A stretch of DNA of 64,000 bases from Candidatus Gastranaerophilales bacterium (GCA_944324905.1 CALUYB010000002.1:81834-145833); one strand, 5' to 3'; shown: positions 50,699-60,635, counted from the stretch's first letter. Notes: generated by a model not told the origin, from the sequence alone. Numbers and translations are program-made.

Positions 50699-52006
50699 TT
50701 AGTGTATAGTCTTATCGGTTAAAATATTTTTTTGTTCAACAAGAGTTTTTTCTTTTTTCTTGTTTTTTATTGATTCTAAAAATTTATTCATTTTATCGTA
50801 GTCAAATTCATCTTCCCATTTTGCAACAACTGTTGTTGCAATGCAGTTACCCACAAGGTTTATAGTTGTTCTGCCCATATCAAGAATTTGATCAATGCCC
50901 AAAAGTATTGCAACCCCTACAACAGGAAGCCCAAAAGTGTGCAGTGTGCCTGTTAAAACTACAAGGGAAACCCTTGGAACGCCTGCAACACCCTTTGATG
51001 TCAACATTAGTGTTAGCATAATTAAAATTTGTTGTTCAAAACTCAAGTTAATACCTACAACTTGAGCACAAAAAAGTGTTGTAAGTGTTAAATATAGTGT
51101 AGTTCCGTCAAGGTTAAAAGTGTAACCTGTGGGCATTACAAAGCTTACAATGTTTTTTGGCACACCTAACTTTTCCATAGCTTCCATACCTTTTGGTAGT
51201 GCAGCTTCTGAGCTTGCTGTTGAAAAAGCAAGTAGTGATGGTTCTTTTATGGCTCTTAACATACCCCAAAATGGAATTTTTGTTATTTTGCACACGATTG
51301 CAAGAATTGTAACCACAAAAACTATTAACGAAAGGTAAGTTACACCGATTAATTTTGCATAACTTGAAAGTATTCCTATTCCGTTTTGCCCGATGGTTGC
51401 TGATATTGCGCCAAAAATACCCATCGGAGCAAAATACATTACATATTCTGTGAATTTAAACATAATATCGCAGGTACTTTGCATAAAATCTAGCACAGGA
51501 CGGGCTTTTTGACCTACGGCACAAATTGCAAGCGAGAAAAATATTGCAAAAACAACAATTTGCAACAAGCTGCCATCTGCCAGTGCTTTAAAAATGCTTG
51601 TTGGCACTAAATCTAAAAGCATATGAGAAAAGGAGTGATCAACTTTTACATTTCCCATGTTCTCTACAGCAGTAGTCGAAACAGAATTTAAATCTATGTC
51701 AAAACCTGCTCCTGGCTGGAAAATATTTGCGCTTACAAGACCAATAATAAGGGCAAAAGTTGTTGCAATTTCAAAGTAAATAATTGTTTTTAAGCCTATT
51801 TTACCAAGGCTTTTAACATCCCCATGGCCTGCAATACCAACTACAAGTGTTGCAAAAATTAATGGCGCAATAATCATTTTTACCATTTTTAAAAAGACAT
51901 CCGCAAGAGGCTGCATTTTTACTGCCCAAGATGGCGCAAGCCAGCCAAATAAAATGCCTGCAGCAAGAGCTAGAAATATAAACGTTGTCAGCTTTGAATT
52001 TTTCAA
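50699..52006 (-). CDS. Dicarboxylate/amino acid:cation symporter (DAACS family)
   Basis: A 435-aa secondary transporter with about eight membrane helices and two re-entrant hairpins. The signatures are the serine-rich ASSEAALPKGMEAMEKLG (hairpin 1), the NLDGTTLYLTL motif in helix 7 that binds sodium, and LTSKGVAGVPR (hairpin 2). These match the GltP/DctA/GltT group, which takes up glutamate, aspartate or C4-dicarboxylates with sodium or protons. The exact substrate is not certain. The C-terminus is a charged cytoplasmic tail. It stands 39 bp upstream of the dehydrogenase gene on the same strand. Confidence 0.92.
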   Translation of the reverse strand: MKNSKLTTFIFLALAAGILFGWLAPSWAVKMQPLADVFLKMVKMIIAPLIFATLVVGIAGHGDVKSLGKIGLKTIIYFEIATTFALIIGLVSANIFQPGAGFDIDLNSVSTTAVENMGNVKVDHSFSHMLLDLVPTSIFKALADGSLLQIVVFAIFFSLAICAVGQKARPVLDFMQSTCDIMFKFTEYVMYFAPMGIFGAISATIGQNGIGILSSYAKLIGVTYLSLIVFVVTILAIVCKITKIPFWGMLRAIKEPSLLAFSTASSEAALPKGMEAMEKLGVPKNIVSFVMPTGYTFNLDGTTLYLTLTTLFCAQVVGINLSFEQQILIMLTLMLTSKGVAGVPRVSLVVLTGTLHTFGLPVVGVAILLGIDQILDMGRTTINLVGNCIATTVVAKWEDEFDYDKMNKFLESIKNKKKEKTLVEQKNILTDKTIH

Positions 52007-52077
52007 CTACTCTCCGATTAATGGTAAAAATTGCCTGAGTACAATTGTAATATAAAAAAAATTAAAACTTAATCTCT

Positions 52078-52668
52078 TTATATATTCTTTACCTTGTCTA
52101 AAAGCTCGTTGTATACATCAATTGTTGTTTTGCAAATTTTAAGTTCACGATTTACAAGGCTTTTTATTGTTTCGCTAAAACACCTGAAAAGTGCCATATC
52201 AAGCCCTTTTTCACCTTCATTGTTATCTAAAATCTGCCAAATTTCTTCGCTGTATTTTTCATCTCTTGTATTTTCTTCAATCTTATCTGCCAGAAAAATA
52301 ATTTTTTCAAAAAGACTCATACCAACTCTGCCTATTGTATGGTATCGAATGGCATCTAAAATTTCTCTGTCGTCTATGTCATAAATTGTCTTTGCAAAAT
52401 ACTCCCCAACAGGCGCATGTAGGGTTTTATAGTTTTGTAATTCACCCTCGTCAATATTTTTTAGTTCTTCTTTTATTATTTTTAAAAGCTCGTCGTTGCT
52501 TTTGCACTTTGCGCAATCGTGTAAAAGTCCTGCTAAAAATGCTTTTTGCTCATCAAGTTTATATTTTTGTGCAAGCTTAATGGCACAATGCGCTGTGCCT
52601 AGAGTGTGTGAGTATCTTTCCTCAGTTAAACACTCTTTGAGTCTTTTCTTTATACAATCTATGTTCAT
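52078..52668 (-). CDS. yqeK: HD-domain hydrolase YqeK
   Basis: A 196-aa HD-domain protein. SHTLGTAHCAIKLA supplies the first His, LLHDCAKCK the HD pair, and DAIRYHTIGR the last His, all fitting YqeK, which splits symmetric diadenosine tetraphosphate into two ADP. Its start lies 47 bp inside the 3' end of nadD, a pairing (nadD-yqeK) conserved in Firmicutes and others. Both act on adenine dinucleotides or their precursors. Confidence 0.92.
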   Translation of the reverse strand: MNIDCIKKRLKECLTEERYSHTLGTAHCAIKLAQKYKLDEQKAFLAGLLHDCAKCKSNDELLKIIKEELKNIDEGELQNYKTLHAPVGEYFAKTIYDIDDREILDAIRYHTIGRVGMSLFEKIIFLADKIEENTRDEKYSEEIWQILDNNEGEKGLDMALFRCFSETIKSLVNRELKICKTTIDVYNELLDKVKNI

Positions 52669-53218
52669 AAATATATTCCTCTACTTTTTTTGGTACAAGA
52701 CCTGTTATTTCTTCATTATTTTGTACTTTATCTCTTATCATATTGGATGAAATGTCCATAAAATTAATGTCTGCTATTTTATAGTTCCAGCCCTTTTGTT
52801 TTAAGTGTTCAAATGAAATATCGGAAATATTTCCGCAGTGGCGCGGAATAATTATAAAATTAACATTTTCTTTTAAAATTTGCGGATTTTTCCAGCTTTC
52901 AATTTTAATAAAGGAATCATAACCCATAATAAAATTAATTTTATCTGTTTTATCTCTTTTTTTAAGTTCCAAAATCGTATTGTAGCTGTAACTTGGAATG
53001 GGTAAAAAATATTCTATGTCATCAACATTTTTCTTGCCTGCTCCCAACTGTGCCATAAAAAGCCTGTCAGATGGTGTTGTGTCGGGAATTTTATGTGGCG
53101 GAGCATAAGCAGGTACAAAAATAACCTCGTCAAAGTTGAACTGCTCTTTGATTTTTTTTGCAATTTCAAGATGAGCGTTGTGTAAGGGGTTAAATGTTCC
53201 AAAAAAATAACATTTCAT
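52622..53218 (-). CDS. nadD: Nicotinate-nucleotide adenylyltransferase
   Basis: A 198-aa NadD that joins nicotinate mononucleotide and ATP in NAD synthesis. The nucleotidyltransferase motif GTFNPLHNAHLEIA contains the required H-x-x-H, and ISSNMIRDKV corresponds to the usual ISST-x-IR motif, with Asn replacing Thr. I prefer the start MKCYFFGTF at 53218, which matches the family; an ATG at 53257 would add 13 residues and overlap the divergent NFACT gene. It is coupled with yqeK. The window thus holds nadD and nadK, both steps of NAD(P) formation, in separate units. Confidence 0.93.
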   Translation of the reverse strand: MKCYFFGTFNPLHNAHLEIAKKIKEQFNFDEVIFVPAYAPPHKIPDTTPSDRLFMAQLGAGKKNVDDIEYFLPIPSYSYNTILELKKRDKTDKINFIMGYDSFIKIESWKNPQILKENVNFIIIPRHCGNISDISFEHLKQKGWNYKIADINFMDISSNMIRDKVQNNEEITGLVPKKVEEYIYEHRLYKEKTQRVFN

Positions 53219-53251
53219 AATTGGTTTAATTATATTACAATATTTTTTGTT

Positions 53252-54820
53252 ATGCATAGTTTTGATTCATTGAGTTTAAAAAATTTTGCAAAGGCTAATT
53301 ACGACTTTTTAAAAAATGCCTCTGTCCAAAAGGTTCAGCAGCCTTCAAGAAAAGAGATTATTTTAAATTTGCGATCATGTGGTGAGAGTCGCAAACTCTA
53401 CATTAATATAAACCCAAAGTATCCTCATATTTGCTTTATAAATCAAAAAACTTTTTCTATGCGTGCGCTTGAAAATCCAAAAAGTCCTCCTATGTTTTGT
53501 ATGCAGCTAAGAAAATATATTGAGGGTGCAAGGATTAAAGAAATTACAATCCCTGATTATGAAAGAATTTTAGAGCTGCACTTTGAGGTTTACGATGAAA
53601 TAGGTCAACTTGCAAATTTGTGTCTTGCAGTTGAAATTATGGGCAGACATTCAAATGTAATTTTGTATGATTTTCGCTCTAAAAATATTTTAGGCAGCGC
53701 ACATAATATTTCACCTGAAAAAAGCTCTGTGCGTGAGGTTTACGGTGGAATACCCTATATTTACCCGCCAAAACAAATAAAAACAGATATCCTGAAAACA
53801 AGCTATGGTGCTTTTTGTGCTGTTGATAAGGATGTGAAATCATTATCAGGACATTATTATATGCTCTGCGAACCTCTTTTAAAAATTATAAAAGACAAAA
53901 GCAAAACAAATGAAAACCTTTTTGAAAATTTGCAAAAAACCGTTGCCCTCGAAGATACAAGTGCGCTTTTAGAATTGTGGCAAGGTAGTGATTTTAATAC
54001 TGCGCTTGATGAGTACTTTGCAAATGCAATGTTTAAAGACATTTTTTCAAATAAACAAATGCAGCTGCAAAGGCTTTTGAAGGCTGAAATTAAAAAGCTT
54101 GAAAATATTTTAAAAAATGAACCAAAGGAAGAAAAAGCTCAAGGTTACAAGCAAAAGGGTGATTTAATTTTTCAATATATTTATTTGATTAAAAACGATG
54201 AAATTTTTATAACGCCTGAAGGGGTTGAAATTGCCCTTGATACAATGCTTACACCCTCTCAAAATGCCCAAAATTATTATAAGCTCTACACAAAAGCAAA
54301 AGGTGCTTATGATTACCAGAAACAAAAATATGATGAGGCATTGGCAAAAAAAACTTATTACGATGAAATTTTATTCAGCATTGAAAATTCAAAAACATTT
54401 GTTGAACTTGATGAAATAACCTCTGAGCTAGAGCAGTGTGCCATAATAAAAGAAAAAAGTGCAAAAAAACAAGAAAAAATTGAACTTACCAGATTTGATT
54501 TTCAAGGTTATGAAATATTTTTAGGCAAAAACAATAAACAAAATGATTACCTGATTTCAAAAATTGCGAATGCTGAAGATATTTGGTTTCATGCGTACAA
54601 TTGCCCTTCATCACACGTACTTGTGAGAGTTCGAAACGATGAAAAAGAGCCACAGCCAAAAGTTTTAGAGTATGCAGCAAAGCTTGTAAAAGAAAATTCA
54701 CCTATGAAAAATTCTACAAAGGCATCGATAATTTATACAAAAAGAAAAAACTTAAAAAAGCCTCCGGGTGGCGTTTTGGGGTATGTTATTTACAAAAATG
54801 AAAAAGAAATTGTGATATAG
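53252..54820 (+). CDS. rqcH: NFACT protein, RqcH/FbpA-like
   Basis: A 522-aa NFACT protein. The N-terminal NFACT-N domain begins with SLSLKNFAKANYDFLKNASV, a coiled-coil hairpin lies at about 270-400, and the C-terminal NFACT-R domain has EDIWFHAYNCPSSHV and KPPGGVLGYVIY. In Bacillus, RqcH recruits tRNA-Ala to stalled 50S subunits to tag nascent chains with alanine tails. The initial part lacks the usual first D residue order, so the start may be slightly off. It is divergent from nadD, with only about 33 bp between the starts. Confidence 0.88.
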   Translation: MHSFDSLSLKNFAKANYDFLKNASVQKVQQPSRKEIILNLRSCGESRKLYININPKYPHICFINQKTFSMRALENPKSPPMFCMQLRKYIEGARIKEITIPDYERILELHFEVYDEIGQLANLCLAVEIMGRHSNVILYDFRSKNILGSAHNISPEKSSVREVYGGIPYIYPPKQIKTDILKTSYGAFCAVDKDVKSLSGHYYMLCEPLLKIIKDKSKTNENLFENLQKTVALEDTSALLELWQGSDFNTALDEYFANAMFKDIFSNKQMQLQRLLKAEIKKLENILKNEPKEEKAQGYKQKGDLIFQYIYLIKNDEIFITPEGVEIALDTMLTPSQNAQNYYKLYTKAKGAYDYQKQKYDEALAKKTYYDEILFSIENSKTFVELDEITSELEQCAIIKEKSAKKQEKIELTRFDFQGYEIFLGKNNKQNDYLISKIANAEDIWFHAYNCPSSHVLVRVRNDEKEPQPKVLEYAAKLVKENSPMKNSTKASIIYTKRKNLKKPPGGVLGYVIYKNEKEIVI

Positions 54821-54833
54821 AAAAGGAATTAAT

Positions 54834-55613
54834 ATGAATTTTTTCTCAAAATACAAACATGTTTTAAGTCTTGGTGGCGGTTGTTATGTTTCAATGAACC
54901 TAAACAGATGCAGGCTTAGGAAAATAGCCTATGTTTTTGACTGGGTTTGGAATCAAGATTACGGTTTGTATGCAATTGCTGATATTGTAAAAGATAAGTT
55001 TCAAAAAATGTCAAAAAGGGAAAATTTTTCAAAAACCAGCCATTACAATTGGGACAATGGTCAAAAAGTGATTATAAATAAACAATACCCTCACATTGCC
55101 TATGTTCATCATAATTTAGTAGACAGTGATGAAGATTACGAGGCTTTTTTAAGAAGGGTAAAAAGGTTTTTAGAACTTTTTGAAAATAAAAAAGATAAAA
55201 TTCTTTTTATTTTTTATCGCGATCAGGGAAGAATCGAGCAAACCCCAAAGGAGCAGCTAAAATATTGTGATTTTACAAAAATTTTAGAAGAAGAATCAAT
55301 TTATTTTATAGAAGAAATTCAAAAACTTTACCCTGATTTAGATTTTGATTTACTTTCATTGTATGCCTCGCATCAAGATAATCTTGACGATATAAAATTG
55401 CCCAAAAATCACAGTTTTAATAAAACAAATCTTATTTTTGATAAATTGCCTGCTGTTAAAGATGATACAAAAGAAGCACTTGAGGTGTGGAATGAAAACC
55501 TTGATGAGATTTTTTACAGGCATGGTATTTATGCTGATTTTAATACTTTTGTAAAAAAATATAAAAAAATTACACGTTCTTTGGGTCATTTTATAAAGAA
55601 AATAAAAATATAA
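54834..55613 (+). CDS. DUF1796 putative papain-like cysteine peptidase
   Basis: A 259-aa protein of the DUF1796 family, proposed from fold comparison to be a papain-like cysteine peptidase. The N-terminal LSLGGGCYVSMNLNRC contains the likely nucleophilic Cys 18, followed by YVFDWVWNQDYG; a His in the AYVHHNL segment is a candidate base. Members often occur in capsule or glycan clusters, and some are fused to glycosyltransferases. Here it follows the NFACT gene by 13 bp. Activity has not been shown for the family as far as I know. Confidence 0.75.
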   Translation: MNFFSKYKHVLSLGGGCYVSMNLNRCRLRKIAYVFDWVWNQDYGLYAIADIVKDKFQKMSKRENFSKTSHYNWDNGQKVIINKQYPHIAYVHHNLVDSDEDYEAFLRRVKRFLELFENKKDKILFIFYRDQGRIEQTPKEQLKYCDFTKILEEESIYFIEEIQKLYPDLDFDLLSLYASHQDNLDDIKLPKNHSFNKTNLIFDKLPAVKDDTKEALEVWNENLDEIFYRHGIYADFNTFVKKYKKITRSLGHFIKKIKI

Positions 55614-55623
55614 GCAAAAAATA

Positions 55624-55652
55624 TTGTTCAGGCTTTTTGTATTTGTTATCTT
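55624..55652 (+). promoter_or_regulatory. Probable promoter of the 55674 gene
   Basis: TTGTTC at 55624-55629 and TATCTT at 55647-55652 are separated by 17 bp; transcription would start near 55659, fifteen bases before the ATG and just including AAAGGA. Confidence 0.4.
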
Positions 55653-55673
55653 GAAAAACAAAAGGATAGCACA

Positions 55674-57359
55674 ATGCGAATAACACCTGTTTTTAATTAT
55701 AATTTTTCACAAACAAAACAAAATTTTAAAAAGCAAACAAATAATTTTCAAAATTTTGATAAATCCCAAAAGTTCCCTATAGCCCCCTTTTATACCTATA
55801 ACATTAATTTTATGGGTGGTTATAGTATGGATTTATCTGAAACGCTCAGAAATTTTGATGAGTATGAAAAAAGAGGTGTGGCTATTTATCCTCCAGATAT
55901 TCGCGAATTAATTGTTGATGAGCTTGCAAAAGGTAATCCTGATAACAAAACCCTTATTGATATTCACAAGAAAAAATACGCGCCAATAAAAGATTGTTAC
56001 GATTTAAATGAGGTTAAGGAAAAATTTCCAGAATTTAAAGATGTTTTAAGTGATACACAAGTTGATTATATGGCAAATTCTTTTGTTGACGATGTAAAAC
56101 AGGGTAAGTCTTTATATTTTAACAAAGATGAAGATTTAGCCTTTCAACTTTTAAAATTATATTGGTCAGAAGGGCTTTCAGCAAACGGACTAAAGAATTA
56201 CACTGATGGTAAAGATGTTAAATACGCAATGAGTAAATTTGCTATTCCATTGGTACAAAAGGAATACGGGAAAATTTTAAAGCTTTCGGATAAAGAATAT
56301 AACAAGCGCTTTAGTGAGTATATGTCTGAAAAAGCACTGGAAGCAAGGGATAGAAAATCTCAGGCAGAAGACGGAGAGCCTATTTATATACCGCGTGGTC
56401 CGCTTAGTGAATCGCATAAAAAGCATATTTCAGAGGGGCTAATAAAACACTATGCCCAACATCCAGAAAAAAGCGGACAGATTTCAGAAAGACAAAAACA
56501 GTATTTTGAAGATAACCCAGAGCAAAGGCTTAGAATGCAAAAAGCATTGCTTTTTGCTTGGAATAAAACTCAAGAAGGCAGAAGCATAAAAAAACATATG
56601 TCAAAGTTCTTTAAAAAAGCAGGTATAAAGTTTGATTTTATTCAAGAAAATGAAATTAAAGAACAAACTCCTGAACAGAGAAAAACCTTTAGGGAATTTT
56701 GGAAAGCAAATGCATGGGCTAAAAAACAAATGTCTATAGCTACCCTGAAGGGTTGGGAAAAAGTTAAGCAGGATGAACTAAAGGCTCAAGAAACTGTACC
56801 TGTAAAAGAAGAAAAAGCAGCTGAAGAAGTTAAATCAACATATAAAATCTTACCGCAAGGATTAATTGACAAAACCGTTAAAATGATTGAAGAAAAATTG
56901 GGTCAGGTAAGTGTAAGCGATGCTAACATTGATTTAACAAAAGATATTGCTGAAATTTTGCAACCTAAGGAAGATGTTGACATAGAAGACTGCTGCGGAT
57001 TGTATTTTTCAGAGGAACTTCAAACAATCCAGTGGATGAGTGTTTTGAGTATGCGTGATAATTTTTCAAGAAGAAAATTACCACCAAGAACGCTTAATGA
57101 TAAGAAATTTTTTAACGAAATATATGCAGATTTGTTACCTGCTTTTGAAAGAGTTGCAAGTGCAAACAAAGGAAATTTAAAATTTGATTCTGTAGGTATT
57201 TCAAGGTCAATGCGCACAATTGCAAAAAAATCATATGACAAAAATCATCCTGAAATGATTGAATACCTTGAAAAAAAGTTTGAAAGAGCTTATGAAATAT
57301 ATAATATTGCTGATGAGAAAAAACGCAAAGAAATGACTTTGAAATTTATAGGCTCATAG
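55674..57359 (+). CDS. Hypothetical protein with N/Q/F-rich leader ending in F-x-G, 561 aa
   Basis: I recognise no enzyme domain. The first 45 residues (MRITPVFNYNFSQTKQNFKK onward) are rich in Asn, Gln, Phe and Lys and end in NINFMGG with Phe 46 and Gly 48, exactly where the protein at 34062 has Phe 46 and Gly 48. The body is helical and charged. Two segments near 245-300 (PLSESHKKHISEGLIKHYA and the ERQKQYFEDNPEQ region) resemble short DNA-binding repeats of the NUMOD or intron-nuclease type, but I am not certain. No signal peptide or membrane helix. The terminal 130 residues form a separate helical domain. Stands alone with its own promoter. Confidence 0.7.
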   Translation: MRITPVFNYNFSQTKQNFKKQTNNFQNFDKSQKFPIAPFYTYNINFMGGYSMDLSETLRNFDEYEKRGVAIYPPDIRELIVDELAKGNPDNKTLIDIHKKKYAPIKDCYDLNEVKEKFPEFKDVLSDTQVDYMANSFVDDVKQGKSLYFNKDEDLAFQLLKLYWSEGLSANGLKNYTDGKDVKYAMSKFAIPLVQKEYGKILKLSDKEYNKRFSEYMSEKALEARDRKSQAEDGEPIYIPRGPLSESHKKHISEGLIKHYAQHPEKSGQISERQKQYFEDNPEQRLRMQKALLFAWNKTQEGRSIKKHMSKFFKKAGIKFDFIQENEIKEQTPEQRKTFREFWKANAWAKKQMSIATLKGWEKVKQDELKAQETVPVKEEKAAEEVKSTYKILPQGLIDKTVKMIEEKLGQVSVSDANIDLTKDIAEILQPKEDVDIEDCCGLYFSEELQTIQWMSVLSMRDNFSRRKLPPRTLNDKKFFNEIYADLLPAFERVASANKGNLKFDSVGISRSMRTIAKKSYDKNHPEMIEYLEKKFERAYEIYNIADEKKRKEMTLKFIGS

Positions 57360-57431
57360 AATATCGCACTTTATTTTTAACTTTTTTGTACTAAAATATT
57401 CTTGTTAAAAAGTTAAAAATGAGGATTTAAA

Positions 57432-59900
57432 ATGCAGGTTTCATACGAGTGGTTAAGCGAATTTGTTGATTTAAGCGGAATAGAACCGAAAGAAATTGCC
57501 CACAGGCTTACAATGAGCGGTCTTGAGGTTGAAGAAATTGAATACAAAAAGCCAAAATTTACAAATATTATCACTGCAAAAATCCTTAAAATTGATAATC
57601 ATCCAAATGCGGACAAATTACATCTTGTAACAGTTGATACAGGAAATGCAACAAAACAGGTTGTCTGCGGTGCGCAAAATATACAAGAGGGTCAAATTAT
57701 TCCCTACGCAAGTGTCGGCTCAAAAGTTTTTTCAAGAAAAACAGGTGAGCTTTTTGAACTTACCCCTGCGGTTATTCGTGGAGTTGAATCTCAAGGTATG
57801 CTATGCTCTTGCGATGAATTAGGGCTTGAAGGCATGCAAGATGAGGACGGTATCTTTATTTTAAACAGAATATATGACACTGTTCCCTTGGGTGAACCCC
57901 TTGAAAAAATAATGAATTTAAGCGAAGAAATTATATTTCACGTTGCACCTACTGCAAACAGGGGTGATCAAATGTCTGTTATAGGCATTGCTCGAGAAGT
58001 AAGCGCACTTTTTAACAGAAAACTTAACTTTAATCCTAAAGAATTAAAAGAGCTGCCAAAAACAAGTAATTTTGATGTAGAAATTAAAGATGATGAAACT
58101 TGCAAATATTATTCAATAGGCGTGTTTAAAGATATCGAAATTAAACCCTCACCTGCCTTTATGCAAAAAAGAATTGAAGCTTGCGGAATGCGTGCTATTA
58201 ATAACGTTGTTGATATTACAAACTATATTCTTTTGGAATACGGTACGCCATTGCACGCTTTTGATTATGATAAGTTAGATAATTACTTGTGCGTCAGATA
58301 CGCTAAAGAAGGTGAAAGCCTTGTTACAATTGATGAAACAGAAAGAAAACTTACAAATCAAAGTGTGGTTATTGCTAAAAAAGACATCCCTGTTTGTATT
58401 GCAGGTGTTTTTGGCGGTTTAAACTCTGAAATAGATGACAATACAAAAAATATTGCGCTTGAGGCAGCACATTTTACATCGCACACAAACAGAAAATCAT
58501 CTCGCTCAGTTGGTTATCGTTCTGAAGCAAGCGCAAGATTTGAGCGTGGAGTAGACAGCGAACTTGTGCGCTATGCACAATTTAGAGCTGCAGAACTTTT
58601 GCAAAAATATGCTAACGCTAAAGTTGAAGGTATGGTTGAAATTGGCAATTCTTGTGCGCCAAATATTGAAATTACACTGAGAAACAGTGAAATTAAAAGG
58701 ATTTTAGGAATAGATATACCACAACAAGACTCAATTTCGATTTTAGAAAATCTGGGTTTTGAGCTTTTAGGTAAAAATGAAGCTGCCGCAAAATTTAAAG
58801 TGCCAAGCTGCAGAGTGGCTGATGTTTATCGTGAAATTGACTTGATTGAAGAAGTATCAAGAATCTACGGATATGATAAAATTACCCCTGTTTTGCCTCA
58901 GATTGATGAAGGTGCAAATATCAGTTTTGAGAGCAGAACGCTAAAGAAAATTAACGAACTTTTCTTGGGCTCAGGGTTCGATGAAATTGTTACATCATCT
59001 CTTGTTGGCGATAATTTATATAAAACCTATATGCAAAAACTTGATGATAGCACATCTGTTAAGGTTAAAAATCCTCAAAGTGAAGATTGCACAACACTAA
59101 GGCAAGTACTTATGCCCAGTCTTTTAAATGTTGTTAAATATAATTTTGACAACGGACAAAAGAATTATAGATTTTATGAAATAGGAAAAGTGTTTAACAT
59201 AAAATCTAAGCCTGATGAAAATAATACAGGAGTTGAGGAGCAAAGAAAACTCTCGGGTGCAATTTTTGGTAGTGTAAATAATGAACTTTGGAGAGATAAA
59301 ACGCCTGTTGATTTTTATACAATAAAAGGAGTTTTGGAAAATCTTTTTGCCCGGCTTAATTTAACAAAAAGAATTGTTTTTGCACCTTTTGATGAAAACG
59401 ACTCAAAAACTTATGAGTTTATGCACCCTGCTCAAAGTGCAAAAATTTCTCTTATGGGTAAAAACTTTACAACACTAGGATATGTAGGTAAAATTCACCC
59501 TATTTTAAAAGATAATATGAAGTTTAATCAAGATTTGTTTGTTTTTGAATTAAATCTTGAGGCGATTTTAGAGGCTGTTTCTCAAACTACGGTAAAATAC
59601 AAAAAATTACCCGTATTTTTACCTGTTACACGTGATATTGCTTTTGCAGTTGATAAAGATGTTACAAATGAAACTATTTTAAAAGCAATTAAGAAAATTG
59701 CCGACAAAAACATTTTTAAGGGCGCAAAAGTATTTGATATTTATCAGGGTGAACACATTGAAGCTGGAAAAAAATCCATGGCATACAGAATTATTTTGCA
59801 GGATGAAAACCAAACCCTTACAGATGAAGTTATTGATAAAGAAATGACAAAAATTAGAGAAGGGCTTGTTAAGTCTGTTTCAGGTTTAGTTCTAAGGTAA
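57432..59900 (+). CDS. pheT: Phenylalanyl-tRNA synthetase beta subunit
   Basis: An 822-aa PheT of bacterial length. The N-terminal EMAP-like tRNA-binding domain (residues about 40-150: KILKIDNHPNADKLHLVTVD), the B3/B4 editing domain (RIEACGMRAINNVVDITNY), the B5 domain, and the C-terminal FDX-ACB domain (PVTRDIAFAVDKDV) are all present. The alpha subunit gene pheS is not adjacent, so the complex is encoded at two loci. The gene leads an operon with an RNA pseudouridine synthase (3-bp gap), serS (no gap) and a carbonic anhydrase (1-bp overlap). Confidence 0.96.
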   Translation: MQVSYEWLSEFVDLSGIEPKEIAHRLTMSGLEVEEIEYKKPKFTNIITAKILKIDNHPNADKLHLVTVDTGNATKQVVCGAQNIQEGQIIPYASVGSKVFSRKTGELFELTPAVIRGVESQGMLCSCDELGLEGMQDEDGIFILNRIYDTVPLGEPLEKIMNLSEEIIFHVAPTANRGDQMSVIGIAREVSALFNRKLNFNPKELKELPKTSNFDVEIKDDETCKYYSIGVFKDIEIKPSPAFMQKRIEACGMRAINNVVDITNYILLEYGTPLHAFDYDKLDNYLCVRYAKEGESLVTIDETERKLTNQSVVIAKKDIPVCIAGVFGGLNSEIDDNTKNIALEAAHFTSHTNRKSSRSVGYRSEASARFERGVDSELVRYAQFRAAELLQKYANAKVEGMVEIGNSCAPNIEITLRNSEIKRILGIDIPQQDSISILENLGFELLGKNEAAAKFKVPSCRVADVYREIDLIEEVSRIYGYDKITPVLPQIDEGANISFESRTLKKINELFLGSGFDEIVTSSLVGDNLYKTYMQKLDDSTSVKVKNPQSEDCTTLRQVLMPSLLNVVKYNFDNGQKNYRFYEIGKVFNIKSKPDENNTGVEEQRKLSGAIFGSVNNELWRDKTPVDFYTIKGVLENLFARLNLTKRIVFAPFDENDSKTYEFMHPAQSAKISLMGKNFTTLGYVGKIHPILKDNMKFNQDLFVFELNLEAILEAVSQTTVKYKKLPVFLPVTRDIAFAVDKDVTNETILKAIKKIADKNIFKGAKVFDIYQGEHIEAGKKSMAYRIILQDENQTLTDEVIDKEMTKIREGLVKSVSGLVLR

Positions 59901-59903
59901 TTT

Positions 59904-60635
59904 ATGAGAATAAATAAATATATAGCCTCAAGCGGATTTTGCTCACGTCGAAAGGCGGATGAGCTTATTGAAGCAGGTCGTGTACAAGTAAACGGAAAAA
60001 CCGTAACACTTTTGGGTTACGAGATAAGAACAAAAGACAAGGTTGCAATTGATGGCAAAACTTTGCGTATGATGAAGCTTGAATGTTATCGTTTTTATAA
60101 ACCTACAGGCTATATTACAACAAGTGATGATGAAAAAGGCAGAAAAACAATTTATGATATTTTGCCTGACGAGCTTAAACATTTAAAACCTGTTGGCAGA
60201 CTGGACAAGGACTCATCAGGACTTTTAATTTTAACAAATGACGGGAATTTAGTTTATGAACTTACTCACCCCTCGATTAAGGTTGCAAAAGTCTACAGGG
60301 TAACGGTTGACGCTTTTTTAAAAGTGGAAGACTTAGAGAAACTTGCAAAAGGTATAGAAATAGAAAAAGGCAAAATTGCATATTGTGATTGCGAAATAAT
60401 TGAGCGAACCAAAAACGAAACCCTGCTTGAAGTTACGCTTTATCAAGGCTTGAACCGTCAAATCAGAAAAATGATTGAACACATTGGGCATAATGTTGTA
60501 CACTTAAAACGTATCAGGCATGCTACAATAGATTTAGTCGGGCTAAAGAAAGGTCAATATAAGCCTATTAAGCCAAAACAAATAAAAGAATTAAAAACAT
60601 ACTTGGATAAAATTAAAGAGAAGGAAGGTATATAA
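59904..60635 (+). CDS. RNA pseudouridine synthase, RluB/RsuA family
   Basis: A 243-aa pseudouridine synthase. An S4 RNA-binding domain at residues 1-48 (MRINKYIASSGFCSRRKADE) precedes the catalytic domain, whose Asp 101 lies in VGRLDKDSSGLLIL. The ending segment GLNRQIRKMIEHIGH is typical. RsuA modifies 16S and RluB/RluE/RluF modify 23S rRNA; the short length and S4 domain favour RluB, but the target is not determined. It is 3 bp after pheT and its stop codon abuts the serS ATG. Confidence 0.9.
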   Translation: MRINKYIASSGFCSRRKADELIEAGRVQVNGKTVTLLGYEIRTKDKVAIDGKTLRMMKLECYRFYKPTGYITTSDDEKGRKTIYDILPDELKHLKPVGRLDKDSSGLLILTNDGNLVYELTHPSIKVAKVYRVTVDAFLKVEDLEKLAKGIEIEKGKIAYCDCEIIERTKNETLLEVTLYQGLNRQIRKMIEHIGHNVVHLKRIRHATIDLVGLKKGQYKPIKPKQIKELKTYLDKIKEKEGI

